Origin: Pseudoroseicyclus aestuarii
GTDB taxonomy: Bacteria; Pseudomonadota; Alphaproteobacteria; Rhodobacterales; Rhodobacteraceae
Length of the DNA stretch: 64,000 nucleotides
Direction of reading: 5' to 3'
Assembly: GCF_003217255.1 (NCBI RefSeq)
Contig: NZ_QJTE01000003.1
Span: 186,001-250,000 of the forward strand
The notes under the pieces were generated by a model. It saw nothing but the letters and a program-made list of their open reading frames with translations, ran no database searches and was not told the DNA's origin. Below, one piece after another: positions 7,813-16,333 of this stretch; positions within the stretch are counted from its first letter, which is position 1, and each line of letters starts with the position of its first letter. The position numbers were made by a program, and so were the translations under genes.

Positions 7813-9978
7813 ATGCCGCTTCGCCTGCTTTCCATGACCTCGATCCTGGCGCTGACCGCCGGCGCCGCCGCCGCGCAGGACAGCGCCTTCAACCGGATCG
7901 CCAGCTTCGCGGCCGACAGCAACATCGCCGAAGGCGCGGACCGCGAGGCCGAAACCTCGGCCGAGATCATCGACGCCAGCGAGGACGGCATGACGCTGAT
8001 CTACACCGACAGCCCGCTGGGCACTGTCGGCCTGATCGACATCAGCGATGCCGCCGACCCGCAGCCCGGCGGCACCATCGACCTCGGCGGAGAGCCGACC
8101 TCGGTCGTGGTGATCGGCAGCACGGCCTATGTCGGCGTCAATACCTCCGAGAGCTTCACCGACCCCTCGGGCCACCTCGCGGCGATCGACATGACCGCGG
8201 GCAGCGCAGAGGCTGAAACCTGCGATCTGGGCGGCCAGCCCGACAGCATCGCCGCCGCGCCGGACGGCAGCTTCGTCACTGTCGCCATCGAGAACGAGCG
8301 CGACGAGGATCTGGGCGACGGCCGCGTCGGCCAGATGCCCGCAGGCGAGCTCGTCATCCTGCCGCTCGCCGAAGGCGCGGTCGGTTGCGAGGGGCTGATC
8401 CGGGTCGATGTCACCGGCCTTGCCGAGATCGCCCCCGAGGATCCCGAGCCCGAGTTCGTGGACGTGAACGAGGCTGGCGAGATCGTCCTGACCCTGCAGG
8501 AGAACAACCACATCGTCGTTGTCTCCTCGGACGGCACGGTGCTGAACGACTTCTCCGCCGGCACGGTCGATCTGACGGAGGTCGACGCGACCGAGGATGA
8601 CGCCCTCTCCTTCACCGAGAGCCTGTCGGACATCCCGCGCGAGCCGGATGCGGTGAAGTGGATCGACGCGGATCACTTCGCCACCGCGAACGAGGGCGAC
8701 ATGGACGGCGGCAGCCGCGGCTGGAGCATCTTCCACAAGGACGGCACGCTGGTCTACGACAGCGGCAATACCTTCGAACATGCGCTGATCGAGATCGGGC
8801 ACTACCCGGAGGGCCGCTCCGAGAACAAGGGCGTGGAGCCCGAGAGCGTCGAGACCGCGACCTTCGACGGCACGCCGCTGGTCTTCATCGGATCTGAGCG
8901 CGGCTCTGCCGTGGGGGTCTACGACGTGACCGATCCTGCCGCGCCGGTGCTGCTGCAGATCCTGCCCTCGGGCATCGGGCCGGAAGGCTATGTCGCGATC
9001 CCCGAGCGCGGCCTGCTGGTCAGCGCCAACGAGACCGATCTTGGCGAAGACGGCGGTCCGCGCGCCCATGTCATGATCTTTGAGCATGGCGAGAGGCCGG
9101 CGCAGTATCCGACGCTGACCTCTGCGGGCGCCGATGCGCTGATCGGCTGGGGCGCGCTCTCGGGCCTCGTCGCCGGGACGGACGGGATGCTTTATGCCGT
9201 CAACGACAGCTTCTACGCCGGCAGCCCGATGATCTTCACCATCGACCCGAGCCAGAGCCCGGCGCGGATCACCACGGCGACGCCGGTGACCGAGGGCGGC
9301 GAGACGCGCAGCGATTTCGACATGGAAGGCATCGCGCTGGACGGGCAGGGCGACTTCTGGATCGCGAACGAGGGCCATGCCGAGAAGGGGCGCCCGCAGG
9401 CGATCTTCCACGTCGGCGCGGACGGCGCCATCATCGAGCAGGTCGACCTGCCCGCAGACCTGACCGCCGGCGCGACGACCAACGGTCTTGAGGGGATCAC
9501 CTTGGCCGCGGACGGCAGCCTCTGGATGGCGGTGCAGCGCGAATGGGCGGACGATCCCGAAGGCATGGTCAAGCTGCTGAACTACGACCCCGAGAGCGGC
9601 GCCTGGACGGCGGTGCACTACCCGCTGGAGACGGCCGAGACCGGCTGGGTCGGCCTGTCCGAGATCACCTTCCACGACGGCGCGCTGTACCTGATCGAGC
9701 GTGACAACCAGATCGGCGCGGCGGCGCAGCTCAAGCAGGTGACGCGCGTCAGCCTCGATGGCGTCACGCCCGCGGCGCTGGGCGGTGAGCTTGCGGTGGT
9801 CGAGAAGGAGGTCCTGCGCGACCTGATCCCCGACCTTCAGGCCTTCGGCGGCTACGTCGTCGACAAGGTCGAGGGGCTGGCGATCACCGAAGATGGCACC
9901 GCCTGGGCGCTGACCGACAACGATGGCGTCGACGACAGCTCTGGCGAGACCTTCCTCTGGAGCTTCGATCTGAACTGA
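7813..9978 (+). CDS. Exported two-part beta-propeller protein with phytase-esterase-like domain
   Basis: A 721-residue secreted or periplasmic protein. Residues 1-22 are a signal peptide (MPLRLLSMTSILAL..., cleaved near AAAAQD). The N-terminal half repeats short beta units (VGLIDISDAADPQP, AIDMTAGSAE, VYDVTDPAAPVLLQ) typical of beta-propeller or choice-of-anchor proteins. The C-terminal half, from about residue 430, matches the esterase-like activity of phytase family: DFDMEGIALDGQGDFWIAN, GLEGITLAADGSLWMA and VEGLAITEDGTAWALTDND. Family members are linked to phosphoester hydrolysis, but no catalytic residue can be assigned by eye. The start is fixed by the signal peptide; the frame is open far upstream only by antisense composition. 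Confidence 0.8.
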   Translation: MPLRLLSMTSILALTAGAAAAQDSAFNRIASFAADSNIAEGADREAETSAEIIDASEDGMTLIYTDSPLGTVGLIDISDAADPQPGGTIDLGGEPTSVVVIGSTAYVGVNTSESFTDPSGHLAAIDMTAGSAEAETCDLGGQPDSIAAAPDGSFVTVAIENERDEDLGDGRVGQMPAGELVILPLAEGAVGCEGLIRVDVTGLAEIAPEDPEPEFVDVNEAGEIVLTLQENNHIVVVSSDGTVLNDFSAGTVDLTEVDATEDDALSFTESLSDIPREPDAVKWIDADHFATANEGDMDGGSRGWSIFHKDGTLVYDSGNTFEHALIEIGHYPEGRSENKGVEPESVETATFDGTPLVFIGSERGSAVGVYDVTDPAAPVLLQILPSGIGPEGYVAIPERGLLVSANETDLGEDGGPRAHVMIFEHGERPAQYPTLTSAGADALIGWGALSGLVAGTDGMLYAVNDSFYAGSPMIFTIDPSQSPARITTATPVTEGGETRSDFDMEGIALDGQGDFWIANEGHAEKGRPQAIFHVGADGAIIEQVDLPADLTAGATTNGLEGITLAADGSLWMAVQREWADDPEGMVKLLNYDPESGAWTAVHYPLETAETGWVGLSEITFHDGALYLIERDNQIGAAAQLKQVTRVSLDGVTPAALGGELAVVEKEVLRDLIPDLQAFGGYVVDKVEGLAITEDGTAWALTDNDGVDDSSGETFLWSFDLN

Positions 9979-9999
9979 TCGCGGCGCGCTGCGGACTTG

Positions 10000-10027
10000 C
10001 GGGGGCCTTCGGGCCCCCGTTCTGCCT
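10000..10027 (+). terminator. Rho-independent-like terminator
   Basis: Stem CGGGGGCC / GGCCCCCG with a TTCG tetraloop, followed by TTCTGCCTT. It lies 20 bases past the stop of the phytase-like gene and just before the convergent DUF1285 gene ends. Confidence 0.75.
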
Positions 10028-10033
10028 TGTGGG

Positions 10034-10669
10034 TCAGGGAAGCTCCGCCGCCGGGATGATCGGGAAGAACTGCCCCTCTGACCGGACGCCGAACCAGTCC
10101 GCCCCCTCGTGCGGCGCGGTCTCGCCCAGATCGACGAGGCGGTAGAAACTCTTGCGGTCGATCAGCGCCTCGAGGCCGCCGCGCACCAGCACGAAGGGCT
10201 CGGGCTCGCCCGTCCGGGGATCGCGCTCCACGCGAATCGGATGCTCGGGGCCGGCTGTCACCCGCTCTCCGACATTGGTGGTGAAGACGAGGGCCGCGCC
10301 CTCGCGCGTGATGTCGGTGGCGACGAAGGGGGCCGTCTCGACCGTCAGCCCGACCTTCTCGACCGGGGTCACGAGGAAGTAATCCTCGCCCTCGCGCTTG
10401 AGGATGCCGGAAAACAGCCGCACCAGCCCCTCGCGCCCGATCGGGGTGCCATTGTAGAACCATGTCCCGTCGCGCGCGATGCGCATGTCGAGATCGCCGC
10501 AGAAGGGCGGATCCCACAGGTGCACCGGCGCCGGGCCGCGCGCGGCGATCTGACGCGCCGTGCTGGCGATGCTGTCGGCGGTGGCGGCGGTCCTGTCCTG
10601 CAAGCGATCCTCCCGCGGCGGCTGGGTCACGGCCACAGGCTCGCACGTCTTTCGACGCGGCGCTACCAT
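10034..10669 (-). CDS. DUF1285 family protein
   Basis: A 211-residue cytoplasmic protein of the DUF1285 family (uncharacterised). Conserved pieces include WDPPFCGDLDMRIARDGTW, PIGREGLVRLFSGILKREG, DYFLVTPVEKVG and DRKSFYRLVDLG. The true start is uncertain: ATG at 10669 gives the length listed, while an in-frame GTG at 10630 (VTQPPRED) would give 198 residues, closer to where family similarity begins. MoxR genes often lie beside DUF1285 genes in relatives, and here the MoxR operon starts about 1 kb to the right, separated by the low-G+C GrpB patch. Confidence 0.8.
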   Translation of the reverse strand: MVAPRRKTCEPVAVTQPPREDRLQDRTAATADSIASTARQIAARGPAPVHLWDPPFCGDLDMRIARDGTWFYNGTPIGREGLVRLFSGILKREGEDYFLVTPVEKVGLTVETAPFVATDITREGAALVFTTNVGERVTAGPEHPIRVERDPRTGEPEPFVLVRGGLEALIDRKSFYRLVDLGETAPHEGADWFGVRSEGQFFPIIPAAELP

Positions 10670-10778
10670 CCTCGTTTAGGGTCAGCGGAAGGGGCAGGCG
10701 CGGCGCAGGGTAGCTTGGAGCCCAGACATACATCTTTTTGCATTGTAGCGAGTGGCGGCTTTGCCCTAAAGGCGCGGA

Positions 10779-11288
10779 ATGAAGCTTACGAGTTCAATCA
10801 CTGATTATGACCAGAGTTGGCCCCGTCTCTTTTCGGAAGAGGCAGGACGATTGCAGTTGGTGTTTGGCGATGCCTGTATCAACATCCATCATGTTGGCAG
10901 CACTGCGGTTCAGGGTTTGGCTGCTAAACCTGAAATCGATATTCTAGCGGTGGTTTCCAATGCCTGCAGTTTGGATGATTGGCAGGCTGAGCTGACTGGC
11001 CTGGGCTATAGGCGCGGTAAAGACTTGATGGAGGGCCATCATTTCTTCAAACGCGATGTTGGTGGGATCAGAACCCACAAGCTTCACGTCTGCGTTTCGG
11101 GCCATTCACAGATTACTAGAATGCTTGGGATACGAGACCATCTACGTAGCAATTCTTGTGATCGCCGGGCATATGCAGAGCTCAAACTACGCCTTGAGAA
11201 AGAAAACAGAACCGGCATTGCTGAATACCTAGCAGGCAAGGCCCCATTCCTGGACGAACTATACCGCAAGGACCAGAAAAAGACATAG
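10779..11288 (+). CDS. GrpB/UPF0157 family nucleotidyltransferase-like protein
   Basis: A 169-residue protein of the GrpB family, which has a nucleotidyltransferase-like fold. The signature HHVGSTAVQGLAAKPEIDI (about residues 37-55) carries the conserved GST and the acidic pair of the fold. Biochemical role unknown. The coding sequence is visibly richer in A+T than every neighbour and uses codons that are rare around it (TTG, CTA, AGA, ATA). With the flanking non-coding remnant, this points to recent acquisition. The gene stands alone, between the DUF1285 gene and the MoxR operon. Confidence 0.85.
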   Translation: MKLTSSITDYDQSWPRLFSEEAGRLQLVFGDACINIHHVGSTAVQGLAAKPEIDILAVVSNACSLDDWQAELTGLGYRRGKDLMEGHHFFKRDVGGIRTHKLHVCVSGHSQITRMLGIRDHLRSNSCDRRAYAELKLRLEKENRTGIAEYLAGKAPFLDELYRKDQKKT

Positions 11289-11649
11289 CCGATATTGGCG
11301 CAAACGCAGCGAAATGGCGTTTTGTCCGGCCTCCGGACATTGTAGCCGTCGCGGTGCGGGCTTTCTTCGGCACGTGCAGGCCGGACGGCCCGGCGTCGAG
11401 CGTGATGAGCACCGATCCGGACAGGCCCAGCGAGGCGCCCGCCCCCACCAGTGCGAGCGGCGGGCGCACTCATTGACCGGCGCGATGCCGGACGGGCGAA
11501 GGACCTCGTGCCGCCCTGCCAAGGCGCATTCATGCGCGGCCCGCCACCGGCTCTCGGGTTCTCACTGTTCTTTGTGTTTGCGCTCCTCGGCACGCGGGGT
11601 ATCGACTGGGCCCGAACCATGACCTGCACGGACGGCAAGGGGCCTGCTG
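11289..11649. other. Intergenic stretch without a convincing gene
   Basis: These 361 bases lie between the GrpB gene and moxR. Several short open frames exist on both strands, but none has a family match, a ribosome site or a sensible neighbour spacing. On the minus strand, 11329-11469 encodes a hydrophobic GAGASLGLSGSV-type piece that may be a decayed gene end (listed separately). Confidence 0.5.
11329..11469 (-). pseudogene. Possible remnant of a membrane-protein gene
   Basis: About 47 codons read MRPPLALVGAGASLGLSGSV and then LDAGPSGLHVPKKA, resembling the last transmembrane helix and tail of an ABC-3 (zinc/manganese) permease. No upstream part of such a gene is present. The similarity is a by-eye impression and weak. 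Confidence 0.2.
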
Positions 11650-12654
11650 ATGAACGATGCGGAACTGCTGGCACAGATCGAAAGCCTTGGACTTCGGCTG
11701 AACGAGGCGCGCAGCTCGATCTCGCGCCGGTTCATCGGGCAGGAGCGGGTGGTGGAGCTGACGCTGTCCGCGCTGATCTGCGGCGGGCATGCGCTGCTGG
11801 TCGGGCTGCCGGGGCTGGGCAAGACGCGGCTGGTCGATGCGCTTTCGACCGTGATGGGCCTGCAGGGCAGCCGCATCCAGTTCACCCCCGACCTGATGCC
11901 CGCCGATATTCTGGGCAGCGAGGTGCTGGAGACCGGCGAGGGTGGCACCCGTGCCTTCCGCTTCATCGAGGGGCCGGTGTTCTGCCAGCTTCTGATGGCG
12001 GACGAGATCAACCGCGCCTCGCCCCGCACCCAGTCCGCCCTGCTGCAGGCGATGCAGGAGCGCGAGGTGACGATCGCCGGCCAGCACCGTCCGCTGGGCC
12101 GCCCGTTCCACGTGTTGGCGACGCAGAACCCGCTGGAGCAGGAGGGGACCTATCCGCTGCCCGAGGCGCAGCTTGACCGCTTCCTGTTCCAGATCGACGT
12201 GCCCTATCCGACCCGCCAGACCGAGCGCGACATCCTGATGGCCACGACCGGTGTCGAAGAGGCCGAGGCGCAGGCCGTCTTCACCGCCGATGAGCTGCTC
12301 GAGGCGCAGCGCCTGCTGCGGCGGATGCCGGTGGGCGAGGGGGTGGTCGAGATGATCCTCGATCTGGTGCGCGCCTGCCGCCCGGAGGAGGGCGAGGCCC
12401 CCGCGCAGGTGAAGAATGCCGTCAGCTGGGGCCCCGGCCCGCGTGCCGCGCAGGCGCTGATGCTGGCCGTGCGCGCCGAGGCGCTGCTGGACGGGCGCCT
12501 TGCCCCCGGCGCGCAGGACGTCGCGCGGCTGGCCGCGCCGGTGCTGTCGCACCGCATGGCCCTCAGCTTCGCCGCCCGCGCGCGGGGCGAGAGCCTTGCC
12601 GGGCTGATCGACAGCGTCGCAGCGCAGGTCACGCGGAGCCAGGCGGCGGCGTGA
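11650..12654 (+). CDS. MoxR-family AAA+ ATPase
   Basis: A 334-residue MoxR ATPase, a chaperone-like AAA+ protein thought to assemble or activate partner VWA-domain proteins. Walker A is GLPGLGKT (about residues 54-61), Walker B is LLMADEINRASPRTQS, and the arginine-finger region is EGTYPLPEAQLDRF. It is the first gene of a four-gene operon: its TGA overlaps the GTG start of the DUF58 gene (GTGA at 12651-12654). In related genomes this ATPase is always followed by DUF58 and BatA-like membrane proteins, so it probably acts on the envelope complex encoded downstream. The ATG at 11650 follows AAGGGG at 11638-11643. Confidence 0.92.
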   Translation: MNDAELLAQIESLGLRLNEARSSISRRFIGQERVVELTLSALICGGHALLVGLPGLGKTRLVDALSTVMGLQGSRIQFTPDLMPADILGSEVLETGEGGTRAFRFIEGPVFCQLLMADEINRASPRTQSALLQAMQEREVTIAGQHRPLGRPFHVLATQNPLEQEGTYPLPEAQLDRFLFQIDVPYPTRQTERDILMATTGVEEAEAQAVFTADELLEAQRLLRRMPVGEGVVEMILDLVRACRPEEGEAPAQVKNAVSWGPGPRAAQALMLAVRAEALLDGRLAPGAQDVARLAAPVLSHRMALSFAARARGESLAGLIDSVAAQVTRSQAAA

Positions 12655-13526
12655 CCGAAGCGGGCCCCATCGCCCTGCGCGCGCGGGCCGAGGCGCTTGC
12701 CGCGCCGCTGCCGCCGCTGCTGGCCGAGGCAGAGCATCTCGCCGCCACGGTGACGATGGGCGAGCATGGGCGCCGCCGCCCCGGTGCCGGCAGCGCCTTC
12801 TGGCAGTATCGCCCGGCGCTGCCCTTCGATCCCTCGGGCAGCATCGACTGGCGCCGCTCCGCCCGCTCGGACGAGGCCTACGTGCGCGAGACCGAATGGC
12901 AGATCGCGCAGAGCGTCATGCTCTGGGTCGATCCCTCGGCCTCGATGGATTACGCCTCGCCGAAGATGGCGCCCAAGAAGGAGCGGGCGCGCCTGCTGGC
13001 GCTGGGTTCGGCGGTGCTGCTGACCCGCGGCGGCGAGAGGGTGGGCCTCTCGGGCCTGCGCCTGCCGCCGCGCCGCCATGCCGGCCAGCTTCTGCGGCTG
13101 GCAGAGCTTCTGGCGCAGGACGATCAGGCCGATTACGGCGCGCCCGATATCCACGGCCTGCCGCCGCAAAGCCGCGCGCTGTTCCTGTCGGACTTCCTCG
13201 GCGATCCCGCCCCGGTGGAGGCCGCGCTGACCGGCGCTGCCGAACGCGGCGTGCGCGGCGTCCTGATGATGGTCCTCGACCCGGCCGAAGAGGGCTTTCC
13301 CTTCGGCGGCCGCACCATCTTCGAAAGCATGGCGGGCGGGCTGCGCCACGAGACCCGGCAGGCCCGTGACCTGAAGGACCGCTACCTCGAGCGGCTGGCC
13401 GAGCGGAAGGACAGGCTCGCGGCGCTGGCCCGTGCCACAGGCTGGCTCTTCGAGGTGCATCACACCGATGCCAGCGCCGCCTCGGCACTGCTGTGGCTTT
13501 ACGGCGCGCTGGAGCGGCGCGGCTGA
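12651..13526 (+). CDS. DUF58 domain protein of the MoxR operon
   Basis: A 291-residue DUF58 protein, a degenerate VWA-like domain that is the usual partner of MoxR. The conserved FDPSGSIDWRRSARSDE and LWVDPSASMDYASP (DxSxS-like) segments are present. It begins at a GTG inside the moxR stop (GTGA), and its own TGA overlaps the next ATG (TGATG at 13524-13528), so the three genes are translationally coupled. No signal peptide or membrane helix is visible; it is likely cytoplasmic, at the membrane face. Confidence 0.9.
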   Translation: MTEAGPIALRARAEALAAPLPPLLAEAEHLAATVTMGEHGRRRPGAGSAFWQYRPALPFDPSGSIDWRRSARSDEAYVRETEWQIAQSVMLWVDPSASMDYASPKMAPKKERARLLALGSAVLLTRGGERVGLSGLRLPPRRHAGQLLRLAELLAQDDQADYGAPDIHGLPPQSRALFLSDFLGDPAPVEAALTGAAERGVRGVLMMVLDPAEEGFPFGGRTIFESMAGGLRHETRQARDLKDRYLERLAERKDRLAALARATGWLFEVHHTDASAASALLWLYGALERRG

Positions 13527-16306
13527 TGCTCATGCTCGGCCCCCTCGGTTTCACCGCGCCCTGGCTGCTGCTGGGGCTGATCGTGCTGCCCGCGCTCTGG
13601 TTGATCCTGCGCGCCGTGCCGCCGGCCCCCGTGCGCCGCCGCTTTCCGGGCGTCGCGCTGCTGCTGGGGCTGGGCGACCGCGAGGCGCAGGCCGACCGTA
13701 CGCCCTGGTGGCTGATGCTGCTGCGGATGCTGGCGCTGGCCGCGCTGATCGCGGGCTTCGCCGGGCCGATCCTGAACCCGACGCCGCAGCCGCAGGGCAG
13801 CGGGCCGCTGCTGGTCATCGCCGACGGCACCTGGGCCGATGCCCGCGACTGGGACAGCCGGGTGGAGCGGATGCAGGCCCTCCTGACAGAGGCGCAGCGC
13901 GCCGGGCAGCCCAGTGCCGTGGCGGTGCTGACGGAGCTGACCGAAGAGACGCCCGCACCCGAGTTCACCGGCGCCGAGGCGGTGCTGCTGCGCCTGCCCA
14001 GCCTGCAGCCGCAGCCCTATGCCCCCGATGCCGAGGCGCTTTCGGCCTGGGCGGACCGGCTGGAGGGGGAGTTCGACACGCTCTGGCTCTCTGACGGGCT
14101 GGAGCGCGACAGCCGCGCGCCGCTGCTCGCGGCGCTGCAGGATCATGGCAGCGTCAGCGTCTACCAGGTGCCGCGCCAGACCCTCGGGCTGCGGCCGGCG
14201 GCCTATGAGAACGGCGAGATCGCGATTTCGGCCGTGCGCACGCCGACGGGGCCGGCGACCACGGCCGAGCTGTCGGTGATCGGCCTCGATCCCGCCGGGG
14301 TGGAGCGGCAGCTTGCGACGGCGCCGCTGGACTTCGCCCCAGGCGAGGCGGTGGCGCAGGTGGCGCTGACCCTGCCGCCCGAGCTGCGCAACCGCGTCAC
14401 CCGCTTCGAGATCGCGGGCCAGCGTAGCGCCGGCACCGTGGCGCTGGCCGACGACGGGCTGCGCCGGCGCGAGGTCGCGCTGATCGAGCCGGAGGCGGGG
14501 GGCGAGGGCCTCGACCTGCTCTCGCCGCTGCACTACCTGCGCGAGGCGCTGGAGCCGACCTCCGACCTGATCGAGGGCGGGCTGGACACCGCCATTCCTG
14601 CCAATCCCGACGTGATCGTCCTTGCCGACGAGGGCGCGCTGCCCGCGGGGCAGGACGAGGCGCTTCAGGGCTGGGTCGAGGACGGCGGGCTGCTGCTGCG
14701 TTTCGCGGGGCCGCGGCTGGCCGCCAGCGACGTCGCCCGCCTGCGCGAGGATCCCCTTCTGCCCGTGCGGCTGCGCGCCGGGGGCCGCAATGTCGGCGGC
14801 GCCATGAGCTGGGGAGAGCCGAAGACCATGGCGCCTTTCGACGAGGACTCGCCCTTCTACGGGCTGCCGGTGCCGCGGGACGTGACCGTCAGCGCGCAGG
14901 TCATGGCCCAGCCCGATCCGGACCTTGCGGATCGGGTGATTGCCCAGCTTGCCGACGGCACGCCCCTGGTGACGCGCAAGGCGCTGGGCGAGGGGCAGGT
15001 GGTACTGTTTCACGTGACCGCCAATGCCGAATGGTCCAGCCTGCCGCTGGCCGGGCTGTTCCCCGCCATGCTCGAACGGCTGGCCGTGACCAGCCGGCAG
15101 GCGCCGCCCGAGGCGGGCGATCTGGACGGGACGGTCTGGATGCCGGACGAGGTTCTGGATGCGCGCGGCACCCTCTCCGAGGCCGAGACCCTGCCCGGCG
15201 TGCCGGGCGAGCGCATCGCGGGCGGCAGCCCCGGCCCCGACATGCCCCCCGGCCTCTATGCCGGCGAGGATCGCCGCCTTGCCGTCAACGTGCTGGAGCG
15301 TGACGCGACCCTCGCCCCCGCCGCCTGGCCCGGCAACGTCACGGTCGAGGGGCTGAGCGCCGCGCGCGAGCTGCCGCTCAAGGGCTGGCTGCTGGGCGGG
15401 GCTCTGATGCTCCTGCTGGTGGACGTGATCGCGGCGCTGCTGCTGGCCGGTCGACTGCGCGGCCCTGTCGCCGCCGCCCTCGCCCTGATGATGCTGGCGC
15501 TGCCGCAGGGTCAGGCGCAGGCCCAGCCGGCGGAGCAGCGCCTGACCCCGCAGGAAGAGGCCTTCGCCGCCGAGGCGACGGATGCCGTGGTGCTGGCGCA
15601 TGTGCTGACCGGCGATGCCGAGGTGGACGATCTGGCGCAGGCGGGGCTGACCGGCCTGTCGCGCAGCCTGTTCCAGCGCAGCTCGATCGAGCCCGCGGCG
15701 CCGATGGGCGTCGATATCGAAACCGACGAGCTGGCCTTCTTCCCGCTGCTCTACTGGCCGGTGACACCCGATGCGCCGCTGCCCTCGCCGCAGGCCTATG
15801 ACAAGCTGAACGCCTACCTGCGCGGCGGCGGGATGATCCTTTTCGACACCCGCGACGCCGATACCGCCGGCTACGGCAGCGAGACGCCCGAGGGGCGCCG
15901 CCTGCAGGCCATCGCCCGCCCGCTGGACATCCCGCCGATCGAGCCTATCCCGGCCGATCACGTCCTGACCCGCACCTTCTACCTGCTGCAGGCCTTTCCG
16001 GGCCGCTACGAGGGGCCGATCTGGGTCGAGACCTCGCGCCAGGCACAGGCGGTCGAGGGGATGCCCTTCCGCGATCTCAATGACAACGTCAGCCCGGTGG
16101 TGATCGGCGGCAACGACTGGGCCTCGGCCTGGGCGGTGGATGACGCGGGCCTGCCGCTGCGCCCCGTGGGGCGCGGCCAGGCCGGCGAGCGGCAGCGCGA
16201 GATGGCGCTGCGCTTTGGCATGAACCTCGTCATGCATGTGCTGACCGGGAACTACAAATCCGACCAGGTCCATGTCCCCGCGCTTCTTGAGCGGCTGGGA
16301 CAGTAG
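13526..16306 (+). CDS. DUF4159 protein with N-terminal BatA-like membrane domain
   Basis: A 926-residue envelope protein. The N-terminus (about residues 1-80) has the two hydrophobic helices of the BatA/aerotolerance type (FTAPWLLLGLIVLPALWLI, then LLRMLALAALIAGFAGPIL). A long periplasmic region follows, then another helix near residue 620, and the C-terminal 200 residues form the DUF4159 domain (FFPLLYWPVTPDAPLPS, LRGGGMILFDTRDAD), which has a glutamine-amidotransferase-like fold in the family. The start is the ATG overlapping the DUF58 stop; an upstream in-frame ATG lies inside that gene. Role unknown; with MoxR and DUF58 it forms a conserved envelope module. Confidence 0.88.
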   Translation: MLMLGPLGFTAPWLLLGLIVLPALWLILRAVPPAPVRRRFPGVALLLGLGDREAQADRTPWWLMLLRMLALAALIAGFAGPILNPTPQPQGSGPLLVIADGTWADARDWDSRVERMQALLTEAQRAGQPSAVAVLTELTEETPAPEFTGAEAVLLRLPSLQPQPYAPDAEALSAWADRLEGEFDTLWLSDGLERDSRAPLLAALQDHGSVSVYQVPRQTLGLRPAAYENGEIAISAVRTPTGPATTAELSVIGLDPAGVERQLATAPLDFAPGEAVAQVALTLPPELRNRVTRFEIAGQRSAGTVALADDGLRRREVALIEPEAGGEGLDLLSPLHYLREALEPTSDLIEGGLDTAIPANPDVIVLADEGALPAGQDEALQGWVEDGGLLLRFAGPRLAASDVARLREDPLLPVRLRAGGRNVGGAMSWGEPKTMAPFDEDSPFYGLPVPRDVTVSAQVMAQPDPDLADRVIAQLADGTPLVTRKALGEGQVVLFHVTANAEWSSLPLAGLFPAMLERLAVTSRQAPPEAGDLDGTVWMPDEVLDARGTLSEAETLPGVPGERIAGGSPGPDMPPGLYAGEDRRLAVNVLERDATLAPAAWPGNVTVEGLSAARELPLKGWLLGGALMLLLVDVIAALLLAGRLRGPVAAALALMMLALPQGQAQAQPAEQRLTPQEEAFAAEATDAVVLAHVLTGDAEVDDLAQAGLTGLSRSLFQRSSIEPAAPMGVDIETDELAFFPLLYWPVTPDAPLPSPQAYDKLNAYLRGGGMILFDTRDADTAGYGSETPEGRRLQAIARPLDIPPIEPIPADHVLTRTFYLLQAFPGRYEGPIWVETSRQAQAVEGMPFRDLNDNVSPVVIGGNDWASAWAVDDAGLPLRPVGRGQAGERQREMALRFGMNLVMHVLTGNYKSDQVHVPALLERLGQ

Positions 16307-16333
16307 CGGCGCGCGCCGCACAAGGGAGCCTTC

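Noticed and set aside
11451-12176. A plus-strand open frame running from the intergenic gap into moxR in another frame
   Set aside because: Most of it overlaps moxR out of frame; its N-terminal hydrophobic stretch has no ribosome site or family match.
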